A DNA stretch of 44,289 bases, taken from NCBI RefSeq assembly GCF_000527035.1, contig NZ_AZUK01000003.1, forward strand, positions 1-44,289, read 5' to 3'. Within the stretch, counting starts at the first letter, position 1, and each line of letters opens with the position of its first letter. A program made the position numbers and the translations under genes. Below are positions 8,531 through 16,582 of this stretch, one piece after another. Source of the DNA: Tolumonas lignilytica (lineage in GTDB: Bacteria > Pseudomonadota > Gammaproteobacteria > Enterobacterales > Aeromonadaceae). A model generated the notes under the pieces. That model was given only the letters and a program-made list of their open reading frames with translations. It was not told the origin of the DNA and ran no database searches.

Positions 8531-8821
8531 TTATTGACCGAACTGACGCTCGCAAGGGATGCCATCATTATCGCCATCGACTTTCATGCCTGGACAATTA
8601 TCTAAGTAAAATTTGGCTTCTGCATATGAGTTCATTTCTGAACAATGCGTTTTCCCTTGGCATGAAAATACCGAAGATGACGAATTCATTTCAACCGTAG
8701 GCGAGGGCGTCGAGTCGTCTATTATTGAACTAATTGATGATGTTGGTGCGGCCGCATCAGATTTATAAAAATGCTGGAATGCGGCGACACACAATGCAAT
8801 CAGGATAAAAAATTTTCTCAA
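8531..8821 (-). CDS. Secreted Excalibur calcium-binding domain protein, copy 1
   Basis: 96 residues: an N-terminal hydrophobic signal (KFFILIALCVAAF), a Ser/Thr-rich linker, then an Excalibur domain (CQGKTHCSEMNSYAEAKFYL, then PGMKVDGDNDGIPCERQFG). The DxDxDG-like loop (DGDNDG) and the cysteines are the expected Ca2+-binding and disulfide residues. The start codon is TTG (8819-8821), supported by an excellent AGGGAG six bases upstream. It follows the DUF3465 gene after 22 bases in one operon. Its job, probably extracellular or periplasmic, is unknown. A near-identical copy lies at 42039-42329. Confidence 0.85.
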   Translation of the reverse strand: MRKFFILIALCVAAFQHFYKSDAAAPTSSISSIIDDSTPSPTVEMNSSSSVFSCQGKTHCSEMNSYAEAKFYLDNCPGMKVDGDNDGIPCERQFGQ

Positions 8822-8843
8822 GGTAAACTCCCTGTACCTTCGT

Positions 8844-9260
8844 TTATTGGTAGGTTTGACCGTTGTGCTTCAACCAACCGGAAACATGGCGATTTTGCGG
8901 ATCATGATGCGTCCAGTGAATAACCCCACCTTTTTCATTCCACTCGTATTCACCGTAGAACTCAACGGTGTCACCTTCGTTCAGACTTTCAACTCTTGGT
9001 GCTAAGTCGATGTTATGGGCAACAAGTAATGTCTGACCAGTTGAAAGTTTTAGAATAAAACGTTGGTGCTGAGAACCCCGAGTATCATCAGGCAGCACTT
9101 TGACAACAATACCATCACCTTGGATTTGCAAATTACTTTGCTGGTTTTGATATGCCTGAGATAACGCGGCATCTGATTCGCCAGCATAAGTAAATGTGAT
9201 TGGAATTAATAATGAAAGCCCAAACAGGAACGCAAAATATAGCGAGTTATGTATTTTCAT
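8844..9260 (-). CDS. DUF3465 family secreted protein, copy 1
   Basis: 138 residues with a signal peptide (SLLIPITFTYAGESDAA, cleavage near YAG). The mature part matches the DUF3465 family: GDGIVVKVLPDDTRGSQHQR, TLLVAHNIDLAPRV, GDTVEFYGEYEWNEKGGVIH and a terminal WTHHDPQNRHVSGWLKH. It looks like a small OB-like beta-barrel. DUF3465 proteins are periplasmic or secreted with no known activity, though some resemble nuclease-associated OB folds. First gene of a two-gene cassette with the Excalibur gene; both are duplicated together at 42 kb, implying joint function. Confidence 0.85.
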   Translation of the reverse strand: MKIHNSLYFAFLFGLSLLIPITFTYAGESDAALSQAYQNQQSNLQIQGDGIVVKVLPDDTRGSQHQRFILKLSTGQTLLVAHNIDLAPRVESLNEGDTVEFYGEYEWNEKGGVIHWTHHDPQNRHVSGWLKHNGQTYQ

Positions 9261-9280
9261 AAGAGCTCTCGATTGGAAGA

Positions 9281-9340
9281 ACTTAACTATTACTTATGGG
9301 GCAGCACGCAGTGCTGTCCGCCATTAAGTTTTTGTTATGT
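9281..9340 (-). other. attC site 11, subtype S1
   Basis: Ends ACTTAAC/GTTATGT, core GGGGCAGCACGCAGTGCTGTCC. It is the attC of Nudix copy 1 and matches attC 47 of Nudix copy 3. Confidence 0.92.
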
Positions 9341-9565
9341 GATTTTGGCTGCAGCAAAAGACGGTTTTTTGAGAGCAAAAGCTACCGCACTGACTATCGA
9401 CAATCAGATGCCCAACACCCGTGTTCTGCTCTTGATTTACTCATATGAACATGATGCCGAATGGTACTGAAAGAGACAAATGAAATCGGGACTCAATTAA
9501 TGAAAACTGAGCTATATCAATGCTGTGCATCATATCTGTGCAAGGTAATGATAGATTGATCAGCA
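9341..9565 (-). other. Conserved noncoding tail of the Nudix cassette
   Basis: About 225 bp between the Nudix stop codon and attC 11. It is kept in all three Nudix cassettes. A short minus-strand frame starting MSKSRAEHGCWASD is seen in each but stops after about 16 codons here, against 40 in copy 2. No other gene seen. Confidence 0.5.
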
Positions 9566-9970
9566 TTAGAATTTAGCACTGGTAACAACACCCGAAAAAT
9601 TAAGACAGTCAGATATGCGCTGTTGTTGGACAGCACTGAGTTCTGAAATTGAGGCATAACGAAATTCAGAATGTTCGTGGCTGAGGATGATTTTAGAAGG
9701 TGAAGCCAGTTCGCAACGGAAAATGAAAGCCTGTGAATTATAGGTAGAATGGAAATACACACCGCTGAGATAATGGATAAGAATTTCAGACCCGAGTTCT
9801 TCACGGCACTCGCGGATCAACGCTTCGTGAATGGTTTCGCCGGGCTCTAATGCACCACCAGGAAGCCCCCAGGATTTGGAACCGTAATCGGCTTTTAAAA
9901 GTAAAACGTGCCCTTCGGAATTAAGAATAACCGCATGACTACTCAGTCTGAATTTATCATCAAAAGCCAT
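9566..9970 (-). CDS. Nudix hydrolase, copy 1 of 3
   Basis: 134 residues. The Nudix box is complete: GGALEPGETIHEALIREC then REELGS, fitting GX5EX7REUXEEXGU with all metal-binding Glu residues. The lead-in SWGLPGG is typical of MutT-like enzymes that hydrolyse nucleoside diphosphates linked to another group; the substrate cannot be read from sequence. The ribosome-binding site AAGGGG is well placed before the ATG. Copies lie at 14100-14504 (more diverged) and 33930-34334 (almost the same). Confidence 0.92.
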   Translation of the reverse strand: MAFDDKFRLSSHAVILNSEGHVLLLKADYGSKSWGLPGGALEPGETIHEALIRECREELGSEILIHYLSGVYFHSTYNSQAFIFRCELASPSKIILSHEHSEFRYASISELSAVQQQRISDCLNFSGVVTSAKF

Positions 9971-9985
9971 GACAACCCCTTAATC

Positions 9986-10041
9986 ACATAACTTCGAATT
10001 ATGGGGCCACGAAGTGGTCCCACATTAATTTTTTGTTATGT
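9986..10041 (-). other. attC site 12, subtype S3
   Basis: Ends ACATAAC/GTTATGT, core GGGGCCACGAAGTGGTCCCAC. Belongs to the HTH-2TM cassette. Confidence 0.92.
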
Positions 10042-10046
10042 GATTT

Positions 10047-10523
10047 TTATAGTTTTCTGCCAAGGCGTTTTTCGATTTGACGCCTTTCCCAATCTGGGCT
10101 GAAGAAATGAAACACTTCAAACACATTCAATCCATGTGATAAAACACCAATGCCCCAGCCAAGCATCGGCCACCAAGCCCAGATATAGCTACGGTCGGTA
10201 GTGAAATTGATGATAAACAAGATGGAAATAACAACGACGTATTTTATGACATGGGAATAAAACCCTTTAATGTCACGCACGTATTCAATTGCTTTCTGTT
10301 CTGTCTCATCAAGTTGAGTTGTCTGATTTTCTTGAGTCATGTCATTCTCCATTTGTAGTTCAGTGACATGAACATCAAAAACAGCCGCCAGTGATTTTAA
10401 TGAATCAAGACCTGGAGTTTGACCGCGTTCAATTCGCTGAATAGTGCGAATGCTTAAGCCACTCAGTTGAGCAAGTTGATCTTGAGACCAACCACGTTGA
10501 AGTCTTAATTTACGAACAATCAT
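10047..10523 (-). CDS. XRE-family regulator fused to 2TM domain
   Basis: 158 residues. Residues 1-60 form a Cro/CI helix-turn-helix (LRLQRGWSQDQLAQLSGLSI, then RTIQRIERGQ). After an acidic linker comes a 2TM domain (about 80-158): IKGFYSHVIKYVVVISILFI, then IWAWWPMLGWGIGVLSHGLN and the tail DWERRQIEKRLGRKL, as in the 2TM family (PF13239). It should be a membrane-tethered transcriptional regulator, probably self-regulated. The ribosome-binding site AGAGGG is strong. It is alone in its cassette, so its targets may lie elsewhere. Confidence 0.9.
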   Translation of the reverse strand: MIVRKLRLQRGWSQDQLAQLSGLSIRTIQRIERGQTPGLDSLKSLAAVFDVHVTELQMENDMTQENQTTQLDETEQKAIEYVRDIKGFYSHVIKYVVVISILFIINFTTDRSYIWAWWPMLGWGIGVLSHGLNVFEVFHFFSPDWERRQIEKRLGRKL

Positions 10524-10584
10524 TGTTATCCCTCTGTCTCTGGTGTTCGACTGAAACTATGAGACAAAACAAGAAGCTGGTGTG

Positions 10585-10602
10585 ACGACATCTTTACGAC
10601 AT
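10585..10602. promoter_or_regulatory. Direct repeat upstream of the HTH-2TM gene
   Basis: Two copies of ACGACAT (10585-10591 and 10596-10602) lie about 60-80 bp upstream of the gene, next to a TTGTCA -35-like hexamer on the minus strand. They are a plausible operator for the regulator itself. No convincing -10 was found. Confidence 0.35.
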
Positions 10603-10694
10603 GAACATGACAAATTAAGAAAATCAGATAGTTATAAATATGAAATTGCTTTTTACGTGGTAGCGCTGGCACACCAATATTGAATTAACTAATC

Positions 10695-10771
10695 ACATAA
10701 CTATAAGTTAAACGGCGGCACGTAGTGCCGTCCAGTGAGCAACGCGAACGTGTTTAAACGCCTTGTTAGGT
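10695..10771 (-). other. attC site 13, subtype L1
   Basis: Ends ACATAAC/GTTAGGT with the long L1 core. attC of gene-less body A2. Confidence 0.92.
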
Positions 10772-11177
10772 AGGAGAATAAAGGAAATATCTTTTATTCA
10801 TCACCGCTGGACTGGCTAATTGGTACACAGACTTCAATGTTGCCACTGCACCGGCTTCAAACCACCGCTCGGAATTACCCACCGACAGATTTGAAACTGC
10901 CGGTTTACTTTGTGTTTCACTGACATCATTCAGGAAACGGGGAGTGGTCGCCTCAAACTATGTGCCCGGATGATGAGCCGCTCCAGGCGTACACACCGAC
11001 GGACTTGAAGGTTGCCGAAGACATAACCAGTGCGAGATTGAATTACATACCGGCAGTGTGATCATGAGTTATGCAAGGCAACCATTTCACCGGAAGTGAG
11101 CCGCTAACAACACGGAACCATCATACCAGCCGCTTTAAGGCTTGAATTTACCGCAAAAAAAATTAAGAAAATTAATT
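10772..11177. repeat. Gene-less cassette body, family A, copy A2
   Basis: First of three gene-less cassettes in a row. The hairpin pairs GGTTGCC (11010-11016) with GGCAACC (11077-11083). The minus frame ending RYFLYSPT is open for about 60 codons but lacks an ATG start. Confidence 0.85.
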
Positions 11178-11254
11178 ACCTAACTATAAGTTAAACGGCG
11201 GCACGTAGTGCCGTCCAGTGAGCAAAGCGAACGTGTTTAAACGCCTTGTTAGGT
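11178..11254 (-). other. attC site 14, subtype L1
   Basis: Ends ACCTAAC/GTTAGGT. attC of gene-less body A3. Confidence 0.92.
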
Positions 11255-11662
11255 AGGAGAACAAAGGAAATATCTTTTATTCATCACCACTGGACTTGCT
11301 AATTGGTACACGGACTTCAATGTTGTCACTGCACCCACTTTAAACCACCGCTCGGAATTACCCGCCGGCAGGCTTGAAACAGCCAGTTTACTTCACGTTT
11401 CGTTGAAATTATTCAGGAAACGGGGAGTGGTTGCCCCAACGACAGCGCCCGGATGATGAGCCGCTTCAGGCGTACACACGACAGCGCTGAAGGGTTGCTG
11501 GAGACATAATGCCTCACAAAACCGAGTTAACCACACGAATGCTGAAAACTGTTATGCGTAAGCAACCCTAGACACCGGAAGTGAGCCGCAAAAACCACTG
11601 GACCATCTGCACAGCCGCTTTAAGGCTAAAATTCACCGCCAACAATTAAAGCCGCTTTTATT
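11255..11662. repeat. Gene-less cassette body, family A, copy A3 (divergent)
   Basis: The most divergent A copy. Its hairpin stem is AGGGTTGCT (11491-11499) with AGCAACCCT (11561-11569), a perfect 9-bp match. Compared with other copies (GGTTGCC/GGCAACC), the last pair changed on both sides, so pairing is kept. A TGA interrupts the minus frame. Confidence 0.85.
11491..11569. other. Conserved hairpin of family A with compensatory change
   Basis: AGGGTTGCT pairs with AGCAACCCT across about 60 bases. The stem differs from the family consensus at one pair, C-G replaced by T-A, which argues that folding is under selection in RNA or single-stranded DNA. Confidence 0.6.
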
Positions 11663-11739
11663 ACCTAACTATAAGTTAAACGGCGGCACGCAGTGCCGTC
11701 CAGTGAGCAAAGCGAACGTGTTTAAATGCCTTGTTAGGT
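11663..11739 (-). other. attC site 15, subtype L1
   Basis: Ends ACCTAAC/GTTAGGT. attC of body A4; TTTAAATGCC replaces the usual TTTAAACGCC. Confidence 0.92.
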
Positions 11740-12145
11740 AGGAGAATAAAGGAAATATCTTTTATTCATCACCACTGTACTGGCTAATTGGTACACAGAC
11801 TTCAATGCTGCCACTGCACCCGCTTTAAACCACCGCTCGGAATTACCTGCCGACAGATTTGAAACTGCCGGTTTACGTTATGTTTCACTGACATCATTCA
11901 GAAAACGGGAAGTGGTCGTTTCAAACCAAAACGCCCGGATGATGAGCCGCTCCAGGCGTACACACCGACGGACTTGAAGGTTGCCGAAGACATAACCAGT
12001 GCAAGATTGAATTCCGCACAGGAAGTGAGATCATGAGTTATGCAAGGCAACCACTTCACCGGAAGTGAGCCGCAAACAACACGGAACCCTCATACCAGCC
12101 GCTTTAAGGATCGAATTTACCGCAAAAAAATTAAGAAAATTAATT
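11740..12145. repeat. Gene-less cassette body, family A, copy A4
   Basis: Third of the run of gene-less cassettes, so 10772-12145 holds no gene. It keeps the GGTTGCC/GGCAACC hairpin and the shared end block before attC 16. Confidence 0.85.
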
Positions 12146-12201
12146 ACCTAACTTCGAATTATGGGGCCACGAAGTGGTCCCACATTAATTTTTTGTTAGA
12201 A
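12146..12201 (-). other. attC site 16, subtype S3
   Basis: Ends ACCTAAC/GTTAGAA, core GGGGCCACGAAGTGGTCCCAC. attC of the TauE/SafE cassette. Confidence 0.92.
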
Positions 12202-12204
12202 TTT

Positions 12205-12936
12205 TTATATAAGTGCTTTTAGTGAGCCATAAGTGGTTAACACTCCTGAGCTCAAAATTAAGACAAGAGTGATTTTTTTGAACCAAATGTTGTTGATGTA
12301 TTGTATCGATTTAGCACCGATTATAGTGCCGATAATCATGCTTGGTAATAGCCAAGCAATATGTTGTATTAGCGTTGGGCTAACTAAGCCGGATGAAAAA
12401 TACGTGATGATTGTGACTATATTTAATATAAATCCAAAAGCGGTGATATTAGCTCGAAAAACTTCTTTCGAAACGCCTTGGTTGGATAAAAACAGAGCAA
12501 CAGGTGGTCCACTCATTGATATGCTGCCATTAAGAAGACCACTCATAAACCCAACAGGAAAATAGGCGACTCGGTCATTTCTTATTGGAAATGTATGATT
12601 TGTAATAAGCAATAATGAAAAGCTTACGATAATAAAACCAGCTATTAGTTTTAGAATATTGGGGGCCATATATATCAATAAGAAAGTGCCGATAGGTGCT
12701 GCGATAAGGCTGGCGAATATCAGTAAAGATATCTTTTTTAATTCTATATGTCGCCATGTTTGCACAAGACGGATTGTGTTGGTGAAAAAACTCAAGATCA
12801 CAACCAATGGTACAGCTTCAGTAAGAGGCATCATTTTTACGAGAATAGGCATTGAAATTAGAGCAAACCCAAAGCTAGTTAAACCTTGAGTAAAACCGGC
12901 GAATAATATCGTGAATATAGATATGTACAATATCAT
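12205..12936 (-). CDS. TauE/SafE family membrane permease (sulfite exporter family)
   Basis: 243 residues with about eight hydrophobic segments. The first repeat shows GFTQGLTSFGFALISMPIL and the second GLLNGSISMSGPPVALFL, the paired motifs of TauE/SafE (DUF81) transporters. Family members move sulfite, sulfoacetate or other small anions across the inner membrane; the substrate cannot be told here. The ATG at 12934-12936 is chosen because the longer frame starts with TTG inside attC 17. It is a single-gene cassette with no sulfur-metabolism neighbours. Confidence 0.88.
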   Translation of the reverse strand: MILYISIFTILFAGFTQGLTSFGFALISMPILVKMMPLTEAVPLVVILSFFTNTIRLVQTWRHIELKKISLLIFASLIAAPIGTFLLIYMAPNILKLIAGFIIVSFSLLLITNHTFPIRNDRVAYFPVGFMSGLLNGSISMSGPPVALFLSNQGVSKEVFRANITAFGFILNIVTIITYFSSGLVSPTLIQHIAWLLPSMIIGTIIGAKSIQYINNIWFKKITLVLILSSGVLTTYGSLKALI

Positions 12937-12966
12937 CTTTGAATTACCTAGTTTGCTATGAATAAA

Positions 12967-13053
12967 TTCTAACTTCAAGTTAACGGGCTGGGCGTAGCGA
13001 AGCGGAGACCAGTCCAGTGAGCAACGCGAACGGCGTTGAACGCCTTGTTATGC
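12967..13053 (-). other. attC site 17, subtype L2
   Basis: Ends TTCTAAC/GTTATGC. attC of gene-less body B2. Confidence 0.9.
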
Positions 13054-13339
13054 AGTATTGAAAAAATGAACCCAAGTTCATCGCTGAAGTTGCGATTGGT
13101 TTCTCGGACTAGCGTTCAACACTGTAAACAGAAAAAATGGTTGTAAGGAATTACCCACGGCGGCGTTGATGTGCAGAAGCTCATAACCGCGTCGAATTTC
13201 TTGATGCATAACGGCGAACTAAGTTGACGTGTTATGAGCGGGCACTACTCTCGATAGTGAGCTGTAAACAACACAGGACTTGCAGCCAACACCGCTTTAA
13301 AGCTCGAATTACCCGCAAAACTATCAGCGAAATAAAACT
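13054..13339. repeat. Gene-less cassette body, family B, copy B2
   Basis: The main hairpin is GCTCATAAC (13179-13187) with GTTATGAGC (13231-13239); other B copies have GCTCATAAT/ATTATGAGC, so the terminal pair changed on both sides. A small second hairpin is TGAAC (13067-13071), loop CCAA, GTTCA (13076-13080). Confidence 0.85.
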
Positions 13340-13417
13340 GCATAACTTTTAATTAAACGGCGGCACGCAGTGCCGTCCAGTGAGCGATAGCGAACGGGTT
13401 TGAATTAGTTGTTAGGT
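13340..13417 (-). other. attC site 18, subtype L3
   Basis: Ends GCATAAC/GTTAGGT, core GGCGGCACGCAGTGCCGTCC, then GCGATAGCGAACGGG. attC of gene-less body C1. Confidence 0.9.
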
Positions 13418-13820
13418 ATGAACAAAGAAAAATATATTCATCATCAACAACAAAACTGGCTAAGTGGAACCACAGGCTGCAATGTTGCAACTGGGCCAGC
13501 TTTAAACAACCGCTTGGAATTACTCGCCGACAATATCGATGCAGCGAAATTTGCTGAAACATCGACTGACTTATTCAGTGAGCGGGAGTGGTTGCTAAAA
13601 ACACTGTGCCGCGATGATGAGCCGCTTAGGCGTTACACACTGACAGCGCTGATGGTTGCCGACACGTAACCCGCGCAGGCTTTCAGTTTGCCACTTCACG
13701 TGAATTCATGTGTTGCGCGAGGCAACCCACGCTCAGATAGTGAGCCGTAAAAACCACTAGACCATCTGCACAGCCGCTTTAGGGCTTGAATTCACAGCAA
13801 GCAATGAAGCTGCTTTTATT
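13418..13820. repeat. Gene-less cassette body, family C, copy C1
   Basis: The hairpin is GGTTGCC (13654-13660)/GGCAACC (13721-13727) plus CGCGCA (13672-13677)/TGCGCG (13714-13719). Inside it a tight CACGTG-AATT-CATGTG stem-loop is seen. This copy alone has an open plus-strand frame of 83 codons starting MNKEKYIHHQQQNWLSG at 13418 and ending at 13669. In C2, C4 and C5 the same frame is broken within about 15 codons, so it is probably not a gene. Confidence 0.8.
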
Positions 13821-13880
13821 ACCTAACTTCGTTTTATGCGGTGGCACGTAGTGCCATCCGACATTAAAATTTTGTTATGT
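13821..13880 (-). other. attC site 19, subtype S4
   Basis: Ends ACCTAAC/GTTATGT, core GCGGTGGCACGTAGTGCCATCCGAC. attC of Nudix copy 2; copies 1 and 3 carry an S1 site instead. Confidence 0.92.
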
Positions 13881-13986
13881 GATTTTGTCTTGCAGCAAAC
13901 AAGTCGATTTTGAGAGGCATGGCTACCGCACTGATTAATGACAGATCAGATGCCCAACACCGATTTTCTGCTTTTGATTTGCTCAT
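13864..13986 (-). CDS. Possible 40-residue small protein downstream of Nudix copy 2
   Basis: A short frame begins MSKSKAENRCWASD and ends in attC 19 (NHITKF then stop). The first 14 codons are conserved in the tails of the other Nudix cassettes, but a 1-base difference shifts the frame there after CWASD. There is no clear ribosome-binding site. It may be a small protein, or a relic. Confidence 0.25.
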   Translation of the reverse strand: MSKSKAENRCWASDLSLISAVAMPLKIDLFAARQNHITKF

Positions 13987-14099
13987 AGAAACATGATGCC
14001 GAATGGTGCTAACAGAGACAAATGAAATCGAGGACTCAATTAAGTAAAACTGAGCTATATCAAGGTTATGAGCTGATTTAGCAGGATAAACGAATTGCG

Positions 14100-14504
14100 T
14101 TAAAACTTGGCACTGACGACAACTCCAGAATAATTAAGACAGTCAGAAATGCGCTGTTGTTGGACGCCACTGAGTTCTGAAATTGCGGCATAACGAAATT
14201 CAGAATGTTCGTTGCTGAGGATGATGTTAGAAGGTGAGGGCAGTTCACAGCGAAAAATGAAAGCCTGTGAATTGTAGGCTGAATGGAAATACACACCGCT
14301 GAGATAATTGATGAGAACGTCAGAACCCAGTTCTTCACGGCACTCTCGGAGCAAGGCTTCGTGAATGGTTTCGCCAGGTTCTAATGCACCACCAGGAAGC
14401 CCCCAAGATTTAGCGCCATAATCAGCTTTTAAGAGCAAAACTTCGCCGACAGAATTGAGAATAACAGCGTGACTGCTGAGTCTGAATTTATCATCAAAGG
14501 CCAT
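14100..14504 (-). CDS. Nudix hydrolase, copy 2 of 3
   Basis: 134 residues, same length as copies 1 and 3 but the most diverged. The Nudix box is intact (GGALEPGETIHEALLREC, then REELGS). Changes such as GEVLLLKADYGAKSWGL and DVLINYLSG are conservative, so the enzyme is probably active. It hydrolyses nucleotide-linked diphosphates of unknown identity. Its 3' noncoding tail is homologous to those of the other copies but its attC is of another subtype (S4), so the gene and the attC have been re-paired. Confidence 0.9.
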   Translation of the reverse strand: MAFDDKFRLSSHAVILNSVGEVLLLKADYGAKSWGLPGGALEPGETIHEALLRECREELGSDVLINYLSGVYFHSAYNSQAFIFRCELPSPSNIILSNEHSEFRYAAISELSGVQQQRISDCLNYSGVVVSAKF

Positions 14505-14518
14505 GACTACCTCTAATC

Positions 14519-14576
14519 ACATAACTTTTACTTATGGGGCGGCTGAAAGCCGTCCGCCATTAAGTTTTTGTTAAAC
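14519..14576 (-). other. attC site 20, subtype S5
   Basis: Ends ACATAAC/GTTAAAC, core GGGGCGGCTGAAAGCCGTCCG. It holds the stop codon of the EcsC-family gene. Confidence 0.92.
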
Positions 14577-15203
14577 TTTTGCAACAAACGTATCTCTCGC
14601 AATATTTCCTATTGTATTTGTTGCTACTGAATCAAAAGTGGCGCCGATTAATCCGCCTATAATAGGAACAGCTTTGCCAAGATTTATGGCTCCTGTTTGT
14701 CCAAATTTTGTTATGAGTCTAAAACCGACAGCTTGATTTATCTTCACAATAACTTCTTGCGATATATTTTTAATTGCCTGCTGAGTAAGTTTAGTGCCTA
14801 CTGTAATACCAATATCTTTAATAATGTCCTTAGCTGCATTACCACACAAACATGTATAAACAAGAGTTTTAATTCTGTCGTCTTTCAAATTATGCCCCCC
14901 CATATGGGCAATCGCAGCTATCATTCTAACTTGAACATACATCACAGAAGTTATATTTGCTGGGATTGTTACTGGCATAAGAGCAAAACCACCTAGTCCA
15001 TTTATAAAGCCTGATGTGCCTGCTTTTGTGTTTTGCCATCTAATTAATGAATTAACTTTATCTGTAATTGTACCGTCGCTATTAATATAGTCATCTGCTA
15101 GTTCAATTGCTGAATCTAAACCAGGAATTCCACCTTCTACGGCCTTCTCGTATGTCCAGTCAAGAGCAGCCATTATTTTATTTTGAGTCACTTTCTCAGT
15201 CAT
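14571..15203 (-). CDS. EcsC family protein
   Basis: 210 residues. The order of motifs fits the EcsC family (PF12787): an N-terminal helix, NSLIRWQNTKAGTSGFINGL, GGFALMPVTIPANITSVMYV, then RMIAAIAHMGGHN, YTCLCGNAAKDI and a Gly-rich end KAVPIIGGLIGATFDSVATN. The glycine-rich amphipathic stretches suggest membrane association. EcsC proteins are linked to ABC exporters in Bacillus but the role of stand-alone forms is unknown. A good AAAGGA precedes the ATG. Confidence 0.85.
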   Translation of the reverse strand: MTEKVTQNKIMAALDWTYEKAVEGGIPGLDSAIELADDYINSDGTITDKVNSLIRWQNTKAGTSGFINGLGGFALMPVTIPANITSVMYVQVRMIAAIAHMGGHNLKDDRIKTLVYTCLCGNAAKDIIKDIGITVGTKLTQQAIKNISQEVIVKINQAVGFRLITKFGQTGAINLGKAVPIIGGLIGATFDSVATNTIGNIARDTFVAKV

Positions 15204-15259
15204 TATTGTTTCCTTTAAATAAAATCAAAATGTTTCTGTTTAATCGGGGGCTAACTAAA

Positions 15260-15315
15260 GTTTAACTTCAACTTGTGGGGTTGCGTAGCAATCCCACACC
15301 AAGTTTTTGTTAGAT
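15260..15315 (-). other. attC site 21, subtype S2
   Basis: Ends GTTTAAC/GTTAGAT, core GGGGTTGCGTAGCAATCCCAC. Confidence 0.92.
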
Positions 15316-16191
15316 TTATCTTGAAAATCTCAAAAAGTAATTTGCTTTAGGAGTGAGTTTTAACTGGAAATCTTCAGTGTAAGTTAACTTATGTTTTTCA
15401 CAGTATATTCTAGCTTTTGAAACTTCTGGGTCGGCATCAAAACTAGATTTTCCATAGTGAGGGGATGCTTTAATATTTCTGATATTTTTTATTGCTTCAT
15501 CTTTATCTATAAGACCTGATGTTAATTCATTCAGCCATGTTTTTTCAAGGCGTGAACCATAGTTGAATATGAACGTATTCTCATAATTTTCATCTGAATT
15601 CTTACTTATGTTGTTTGCAATCCATACCGTAAATATAGCTATTGATGTATAAATAACCAGTGATAAATTTGATGAAGATGATGCAAACTTAGATAACTCA
15701 TTGATGGTTGATAATGGGGTGAATTTTGATAAATATAATAAAACGTAAAGTATGCTCATTATGAATATGAATAGTGAGTTTTTCCTAAGCAGCTCAATTT
15801 TTTCTAATCTAAATTTTTCATTTTCATAATGTTTATATGCGGCAGAGTTCGATTCTATTATGGCTGAATCTCTAAGTTCGGTCAAAGAAACCAAATAATT
15901 ACTTGCGCGAGATGAATTCATGCTGTTTTTTTTGTAAAATTTATCGAAAGCTTTAAGTGATAGTGGTAAAAATAGGGCATGGATAAATAGGAATATTAGC
16001 ATGTATTCAATCATTGATCGAACGTCAATATATTGTTGATTTGATAAACTGACCAAGCTAAGTGTTTCATTGTTGTATTTTAATGAAAAATATATGTCAG
16101 AATACATTATCAACCCGAGTATGAATAAGAATCCGTTTGTATTGGTAAATCTCTCAATGAAGAGGATGTTTTTTGTTTGATTTTCAACCAT
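15316..16191 (-). CDS. Four-helix membrane protein, unknown function
   Basis: 291 residues from ATG 16189-16191. Two hydrophobic helices lie in the first third (NGFLFILGLIMYSDIYFSL and MLIFLFIHALFLPLSL), then a charged helical stretch with coiled-coil character, two more helices (LFIFIMSILYVLLYL and LVIYTSIAIFTVWIAN) and a soluble C-terminal domain of about 90 residues. The longer frame would begin with a TTG in the attC region with no ribosome-binding site. No family recognised. Membrane proteins with a soluble tail are common among cassette-borne defence effectors, but that is only a suggestion. Confidence 0.7.
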   Translation of the reverse strand: MVENQTKNILFIERFTNTNGFLFILGLIMYSDIYFSLKYNNETLSLVSLSNQQYIDVRSMIEYMLIFLFIHALFLPLSLKAFDKFYKKNSMNSSRASNYLVSLTELRDSAIIESNSAAYKHYENEKFRLEKIELLRKNSLFIFIMSILYVLLYLSKFTPLSTINELSKFASSSSNLSLVIYTSIAIFTVWIANNISKNSDENYENTFIFNYGSRLEKTWLNELTSGLIDKDEAIKNIRNIKASPHYGKSSFDADPEVSKARIYCEKHKLTYTEDFQLKLTPKANYFLRFSR

Positions 16192-16205
16192 GTCTTTATC
16201 CAATA

Positions 16206-16292
16206 ATCTAACTTCAAGTTAACGGGCTGGGCGTAGCGAAGCGAAGACCAGTCCAGTGAGCAAAGCGAACGGCGTTGAACGCCTTGTTATGC
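16206..16292 (-). other. attC site 22, subtype L2
   Basis: Ends ATCTAAC/GTTATGC. attC of body B3; GCGAAGCGAAGACC replaces GCGAAGCGGAGACC. Confidence 0.9.
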
Positions 16293-16582
16293 AGTATTGA
16301 AAAAACGAACCCGATTTCATCTCGAAAGTAACGACTGGTTTCTCGGGCTAGCGTTCAACTCCGCAAATAGAAAAAGTGGTTGTAAGGAATTACTCACGAC
16401 GGCGCTGATGTGCAGAAGCTCATAATCGCCGAGCCAAATTTGCTGCAGCTCACGGCTAACTTTGTTTGGCGTATTATGAGCGGGCACTACGCTTCGGTAG
16501 TGAGCCGTAAATAACACTGAACTTGCAGGCAACACTGCTTTAAAACTCGAATTACACGCAAAACTACCAGCGAAATAAAACT
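16293..16582. repeat. Gene-less cassette body, family B, copy B3
   Basis: No gene. Keeps the GCTCATAAT...ATTATGAGC hairpin; the inner arm here is GCCAAAT with GTTTGGC. An 89-codon minus frame (16317-16586) is not shared by B1, B2 or B6. Confidence 0.85.

Noticed and set aside
8476-8700. Plus-strand frame opposite the Excalibur gene (also 41984-42208)
   Set aside because: Antisense shadow; the minus strand encodes a recognisable domain with a strong ribosome-binding site.
13418-13669. Plus-strand frame of 83 codons in body C1 (MNKEKYIHHQQQNWLSG...)
   Set aside because: The same frame is broken within the first 15 codons in C2, C4 and C5, and there is no good ribosome-binding site; probably chance or a relic.
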